In this document: positions 12,636 through 16,219 of the stretch, piece by piece | How the letters are laid out: the number at the start of each line of letters is the position of its first letter | Position numbering within the stretch: the first letter of the stretch is position 1 | DNA from: Thiobacillaceae bacterium | GTDB taxonomy: Bacteria > Pseudomonadota > Gammaproteobacteria > Burkholderiales > Thiobacillaceae | Assembly: GCA_024643305.1 (NCBI GenBank) | Contig: JAHENE010000014.1 | Span: 1 to 16,219 of the forward strand | Length of the DNA: 16,219 nt | Direction: 5' to 3' | Notes under the pieces: model-generated | Databases searched by the model: none | The model's input: only the letters and a program-made list of their open reading frames with translations | What the model was told of the DNA's origin: nothing | Program-made: the position numbers and the translations under genes

Positions 12636-14597
12636 ATGTCGACTACATCCGATGACATGAAAAAAGGCCTTACGTTCCGCAAGTACAAGGACGGCGAAAA
12701 CAAACAGGACGTCGAGTGGAACGAATGGATTTTCGACGCCGACCATACCCACAAGTGCCCGGAATATGTGCTGTCCTCACCGCCTTGCCAGGCTTCATGC
12801 CCGGCGGGTGAAGACATTCGCGGCTACCTCAACATCGTGCGAGGAATCGAGAAGCCGCCAGCTGGTATGAACTGGCAGGAATATGCGTTCCGCCGCATCG
12901 CCGAAGCCAACCCCTTCCCCTCCGTTATGGGCCGTGTCTGCCCTGCACCTTGCGAATCCGGCTGCAACCGCAACCAGGTGGAAGATCACGTTGGCATCAA
13001 CTCCGTTGAGCATTTCGTTGGCGATTACGCCATTGAAAACAAGCTTACGTTCAAGCGTGAGGAGGGTGTCCCCTCCAGCGGCAAGAAGGTCGCCATTATC
13101 GGCGGCGGTCCCGCCGGCCTGGCAGCTGCTTACCAGCTTTCCCTCAAGGGCCATAGCTGCACGATTTTTGATGACCACGAACTGCTGGGCGGCATGATGC
13201 GCTATGGCATTCCTGGCTTCCGTACTCCGCGTCATGTGCTGGATGGCGAAATCCAGCGCATCATCGATCTGGGTGTGGAAACCCGCATGAAAACCCGTAT
13301 TGGCACCGATGTCAGTTTCGAAGATATCGAAAAGGAATTTGATGCCGTTTTCATGTCCATGGGCGCCCAGAGTGGCCGTGCCCTGCCGGTAGCGGGCGCA
13401 GAAGCCCCCAACTGTGTGACAGCGACGTCCTTCCTGAAAGCATTTAACGATGGACGCCTGCAGCATGTCGGCAATCGCGTTGTAGTCGTCGGCGGTGGCG
13501 ATACCTCCATCGACGTCGCGACCGTTGCCCGCCGTTTGGGCAATATCAGCAACATTACCGATCTGGATCGTCCCGAGAGCGTGCTGGCCGGCCATGCCGC
13601 GCATGACGTTGCCAAGATTTCCGCCCGTGACGGCGCAGACGTGGTGCTGGTCTCCCGCGCGACCATGGACAAGATGAATGCGGCCAAGCAGGAAGTGGAG
13701 CATGCCCTGGAAGAGGGTATCAAGATCATTGGCGGCGTGACCCCGATCGGGGTTGTGGTTGGTGCTGATGGCCGTGCCACCGCGCTGCGCGTGGCTCAGT
13801 TCGAAGTGGTCAAAGGCGAGACCATTCTCAAGGAAGGCACCGAGCAGGATCTGCCGGCCGACCTGATCGTGTCCGCAATTGGCCAGGCTGTGGATTTCAC
13901 CGGCTTGGAGCAATTCAACAACAACAAAGGCCTGATCAAGCCGGATGGCAACTACCGCTTCCCGGGCAAGCCGCACATTTTCATTGGTGGCGACGTGATC
14001 AAGCCCCACCTGCTGACAACCGCTATCGGCCATGCTTCGATTGCTGCTGATGGCATCGACCGCTTTCTGCGTGAAGGCACTACTGATCTGGGCAAGCGTC
14101 CCAAGGTGGATGCACATCGCTTCGACATGCTGCGCAAACTTGTTGAATCCGGCAAGAGCGTTGAGGAGTACAACCACAAGTCGGACTGGGGTACCAGCGA
14201 AGCCGGTTATGCAGTGCATAACTACGAAGACCGTTCCTCCAAGTATGTGATTCCTTCCAACGAGCTGTTCCTGGGTCACTTCATGTACGAGGATCGCAAC
14301 AAGCGTGACATGAAGCATCTCACTGCCGAAGAAGCGCTCGGAAACTTCGAAGAGCGTCTGATGCCGCTGACCGAGAAGGAAGTTGTGACGGAAGCCAAGC
14401 GTTGCATGTCCTGCGGCCTGTGCTTCGAATGTGACAACTGCGTGGTCTACTGCCCGCAAACTGCCGTGTTCCGTGTCAAGAAGAACGATCGCACGCTTGG
14501 GCGCTATGTCGACACAGACTATACCAAGTGCATCGGCTGCCACATCTGTGCAGATGTCTGCCCGACTGGCTACATCCAGATGGGCATGGGCGAATAA
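12636..14597 (+). CDS. dsrL: DsrL, GltD-like iron-sulfur flavoprotein (NAD(P)H:DsrAB oxidoreductase)
   Basis: A 653-residue protein related to the small subunit of glutamate synthase. The N-terminal cysteines C51, C55, C102, C106 and C110 hold iron-sulfur clusters. An FAD-binding G-G-G-P-A-G lies at about 156-161 and a nucleotide-binding G-G-G-D-T-S at about 287-292. The C-terminal ferredoxin domain carries two cluster motifs, about 590-607 and 632-643 (C-I-G-C-H-I-C-A-D-V-C-P). DsrL takes electrons from DsrAB-catalysed sulfur oxidation to reduce NAD+. The Y-R-R that binds NADPH phosphate in GltD reads V-S-R-A here, which suggests NADH. A stretch of about 30 residues after R299-R300 looks inserted compared with GltD. 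AGGAG precedes the ATG. Confidence 0.96.
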   Translation: MSTTSDDMKKGLTFRKYKDGENKQDVEWNEWIFDADHTHKCPEYVLSSPPCQASCPAGEDIRGYLNIVRGIEKPPAGMNWQEYAFRRIAEANPFPSVMGRVCPAPCESGCNRNQVEDHVGINSVEHFVGDYAIENKLTFKREEGVPSSGKKVAIIGGGPAGLAAAYQLSLKGHSCTIFDDHELLGGMMRYGIPGFRTPRHVLDGEIQRIIDLGVETRMKTRIGTDVSFEDIEKEFDAVFMSMGAQSGRALPVAGAEAPNCVTATSFLKAFNDGRLQHVGNRVVVVGGGDTSIDVATVARRLGNISNITDLDRPESVLAGHAAHDVAKISARDGADVVLVSRATMDKMNAAKQEVEHALEEGIKIIGGVTPIGVVVGADGRATALRVAQFEVVKGETILKEGTEQDLPADLIVSAIGQAVDFTGLEQFNNNKGLIKPDGNYRFPGKPHIFIGGDVIKPHLLTTAIGHASIAADGIDRFLREGTTDLGKRPKVDAHRFDMLRKLVESGKSVEEYNHKSDWGTSEAGYAVHNYEDRSSKYVIPSNELFLGHFMYEDRNKRDMKHLTAEEALGNFEERLMPLTEKEVVTEAKRCMSCGLCFECDNCVVYCPQTAVFRVKKNDRTLGRYVDTDYTKCIGCHICADVCPTGYIQMGMGE

Positions 14598-14616
14598 AAA
14601 CTGATAAGGGATGAAG

Positions 14617-15135
14617 ATGCTGGCTAGCTGGATTAAATCTGCTGCCCTGGGTATTCTGGTTGCATTGTCTCCGTTGGCAACTGCCGGCGGAGATGCTTCC
14701 AGCGTGCCCCAGCCTGTGATTCAAAAGGGCAAGGGCGACAAGTGCGTGGAAGACACACAGGTTATGCGGCGTGAGCACATGGAGCGGCTGGAACATCACC
14801 GCGACGAAACCATGCGCAAAGGGATTCGTACCACACAGTACAGTCTCAAGAACTGCATCGACTGCCACGCTACGCCGGACGAATCGGGGCAACGCACGGT
14901 GTTGGGCAAGGACCACTTTTGCCAGAGTTGCCACGCCTATGCTGCCGTCAAGATTGACTGTTTTGAGTGTCATTCCAGCAAACCCGAAGGCAATGCCGCA
15001 ATGCATCCCATCGTTCCAGCCCAATCCGGACCTGGCGCACAAACCGCCGCAAGCATGCGTCACCATGGTTTGAGCACGCCCCCGAGTTTGAATTCAAGCC
15101 TTTCGGTCAAGGACATCGCAGGGGCACTCAAATGA
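14617..15135 (+). CDS. dsrJ: DsrJ, periplasmic triheme cytochrome c of the DsrMKJOP complex
   Basis: A 172-residue exported protein. The N-terminus carries a Sec-type signal or anchor (I-K-S-A-A-L-G-I-L-V-A-L-S ... A-T-A-G). Three C-x-x-C-H heme sites are present: C80-I-D-C-H, C102-Q-S-C-H and C115-F-E-C-H. The conserved Cys43, in K-C-V-E-D upstream of V-M-R-R-E-H-M, matches the residue known to ligate one heme in DsrJ as an unusual His/Cys pair. Two ATGs lie 6 nt apart. AAGGG directly abuts the one at 14611, so 14617, with normal spacing, is the better start. It overlaps dsrO by 4 nt (ATGA). Confidence 0.95.
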   Translation: MLASWIKSAALGILVALSPLATAGGDASSVPQPVIQKGKGDKCVEDTQVMRREHMERLEHHRDETMRKGIRTTQYSLKNCIDCHATPDESGQRTVLGKDHFCQSCHAYAAVKIDCFECHSSKPEGNAAMHPIVPAQSGPGAQTAASMRHHGLSTPPSLNSSLSVKDIAGALK

Positions 15136-15860
15136 ACAATTTTGAACAATACCGACGCCAATTCCTGGGTGGTGCACTGGCAACTGCAGGTGCTGCCCTG
15201 GTACCGGGTCTTATGCTGGTGGAAGTTGCGGAAGGACGTGCTCCGGAAGAACCGGCATCCAGCAATAATCGCTGGGGACTTCTTATCGACACAACCAAAT
15301 GTGGCAATGGTTGCAATGAATGCGTAACTGCGTGCAGCACGGAAAACGGCTGGGAACAAAAAGGTGGCTTGCAGGATCCGCAGTGGATCCGCAAGGTTGA
15401 ACTCACCAACAATAACACCGGCGCAAAGCACTCGCTGCCCATGATGTGTCAGCATTGCGAGCATCCGCCCTGCGTGGATGTCTGCCCGACCGGCGCCTCC
15501 TTCAAGCGTGACGATGGCATCGTACTGGTCGATCGTCACATCTGCATCGGTTGCCGCTACTGCATGATGGCGTGCCCGTACAAGGCTCGTTCGCTGGTGC
15601 ATGAAGACTTGCATGACACTCAAGTGGCCCACATGCCCCGCGGCAAGGGTTGCGTCGAATCCTGCACGATGTGCATGCACAAGATTGATGCCGGTGAGAA
15701 TACAACGGCCTGCGCGCAAGCTTGTCCCGAACAAGCCATCCTGTTTGGTGATCTCAATGATGCCAACAGTGACATCGCTCAGCGTTTGGCTACTTATGCA
15801 AGCAAGGAAGTTCGCGCCGATCTCGGCTTGAATACCGGCGTGCGCTACACGGGGATCTGA
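15132..15860 (+). CDS. dsrO: DsrO, periplasmic [4Fe-4S] ferredoxin-like subunit of the DsrMKJOP complex
   Basis: A 242-residue protein with a twin-arginine export signal, R8-R9-Q-F-L-G-G followed by an alanine-rich hydrophobic stretch, so it is exported folded. Cysteine groups for several [4Fe-4S] clusters are visible: C-G-N-G-C-N-E-C, C-Q-H-C-E-H-P-P-C-V-D-V-C-P, C-I-G-C-R-Y-C-M-M-A-C-P and C-T-M-C-M ... C-A-Q-A-C-P. This matches the HybA/NrfC-type ferredoxin subunits that pass electrons between DsrJ and the membrane subunit DsrP. AGGGG precedes the ATG at 15132, which overlaps the dsrJ stop and indicates translational coupling. The frame is open far upstream (to 14967) only because it overlaps dsrJ. 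Confidence 0.96.
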   Translation: MNNFEQYRRQFLGGALATAGAALVPGLMLVEVAEGRAPEEPASSNNRWGLLIDTTKCGNGCNECVTACSTENGWEQKGGLQDPQWIRKVELTNNNTGAKHSLPMMCQHCEHPPCVDVCPTGASFKRDDGIVLVDRHICIGCRYCMMACPYKARSLVHEDLHDTQVAHMPRGKGCVESCTMCMHKIDAGENTTACAQACPEQAILFGDLNDANSDIAQRLATYASKEVRADLGLNTGVRYTGI

Positions 15861-15863
15861 TTC

Positions 15864-16219
15864 ATGCGTACCGTTAATCGTGAATTCGAAGGAAACAGCC
15901 TGGGCTACTGGGCTTTGCTTGGTGCTCTGGGCGCAATCATCTTGTTGGGCCTGTTTGCGGCTTACAACATGGAACACCATGGCCACATCATTACCGGCAT
16001 GAACAACCAGATCGTGTGGGGTTTGCCGCACGTATTCGCCGTGTTCATGATCGTTGCGGCATCTGGCGCGCTCAACGTGGCCTCTGTCGGCACCGTGTTT
16101 GACAAGAAAATCTACAAGCCGCTTGCTCCGCTATCTGCCCTGCTGGCCATTGCGCTGCTGGCCGGCGGCCTAGCGGTGTTGATGCTGGATCTGGGCCGTG
16201 CAGACCGTGCCATCCTGAC
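15864..16219 (+). CDS. dsrP: DsrP, NrfD-like membrane subunit of the DsrMKJOP complex (partial)
   Basis: The gene begins 3 nt after dsrO with M-R-T-V-N-R-E-F-E-G and stays open to the window end, giving 118 codons of a protein expected to be about 400 residues long. Transmembrane helices are visible at about residues 14-33, 51-72 and 88-109. A short His-rich stretch (M-E-H-H-G-H) lies in the first loop. NrfD/PsrC-type proteins of this kind interact with the quinone pool and partner a ferredoxin subunit, here DsrO. GGGGA lies just upstream of the start. The dsrMKJOP order supports the identification even without the C-terminal part. Confidence 0.93.
   Translation, partial: MRTVNREFEGNSLGYWALLGALGAIILLGLFAAYNMEHHGHIITGMNNQIVWGLPHVFAVFMIVAASGALNVASVGTVFDKKIYKPLAPLSALLAIALLAGGLAVLMLDLGRADRAIL

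Noticed and set aside
12795..14543. 582-codon open frame antisense to dsrL
   Set aside because: It is a shadow of the GC-biased codon use of dsrL. It has no start signal and no recognisable fold, and the sense strand encodes a well-defined protein.
1..16219. tRNA, rRNA, insertion sequence or integrase
   Set aside because: No tRNA-like cloverleaf, transposase motif, terminal repeat pair or attachment-site duplication was seen; the genes form a coherent set without signs of recent insertion.

Overview
This window carries most of a reverse-type dissimilatory sulfite reductase (dsr) locus from a sulfur-oxidizing proteobacterium. On the + strand, from 6168 to the right edge, the genes run dsrA-B-E-F-H-C-M-K-L-J-O and then a dsrP cut off by the window end. 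The sulfur-trafficking genes dsrEFH and the GltD-like flavoprotein dsrL point to sulfur oxidation rather than sulfate reduction. The proteins look most like those of betaproteobacterial sulfur oxidizers (Thiobacillus/Sulfuricella-like), but this placement is from general resemblance only. A gammaproteobacterium cannot be excluded.

Layout. (1) 2-277: the 3' end of a + strand gene of unknown function. It ends back to back with (2) a minus-strand gene string, read from 4445 down to 278: a 3-mercaptopyruvate-type sulfurtransferase, a 191-aa unknown protein, a TauD/TfdA-type 2-oxoglutarate dioxygenase, a three-part HTH / [2Fe-2S] ferredoxin / FNR-like protein, and a 102-aa unknown protein. (3) A paired hairpin at 4469-4515 separates this string from a second minus-strand string, read from 5788 down to 4520: an 82-aa unknown protein, a stand-alone Cas6/Cmx6-type protein, and a DsrC-family protein that has lost both redox cysteines. 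(4) A 379-bp divergent regulatory region lies at 5789-6167. (5) The dsr operon follows.

How the parts fit. Sulfur is expected to pass through DsrEFH to the C-terminal cysteines of DsrC. DsrAB with DsrL oxidizes DsrC-bound sulfur to the sulfite level. The DsrMKJOP membrane complex (b-type cytochrome, HdrD-like subunit, triheme cytochrome, ferredoxin-like subunit, NrfD-like quinol subunit) links DsrC thiol/disulfide chemistry to the electron transport chain. The sulfurtransferase and the cysteine-less DsrC relative upstream probably belong to the same sulfur economy or its regulation.

The most unusual content is the 4520-5788 module. A CRISPR-type RNA endonuclease homologue has no visible CRISPR array or other cas gene nearby. 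It sits between a small unknown protein and a DsrC-like protein, divergent from dsrA. The dsr transcript has strong intergenic hairpins at the dsrA/dsrB, dsrB/dsrE and dsrC/dsrM junctions. A testable hypothesis is that the Cas6-like protein acts on such RNA hairpins. The cofactor-rich HTH-ferredoxin-FNR fusion beside an oxygenase is the second point of interest.
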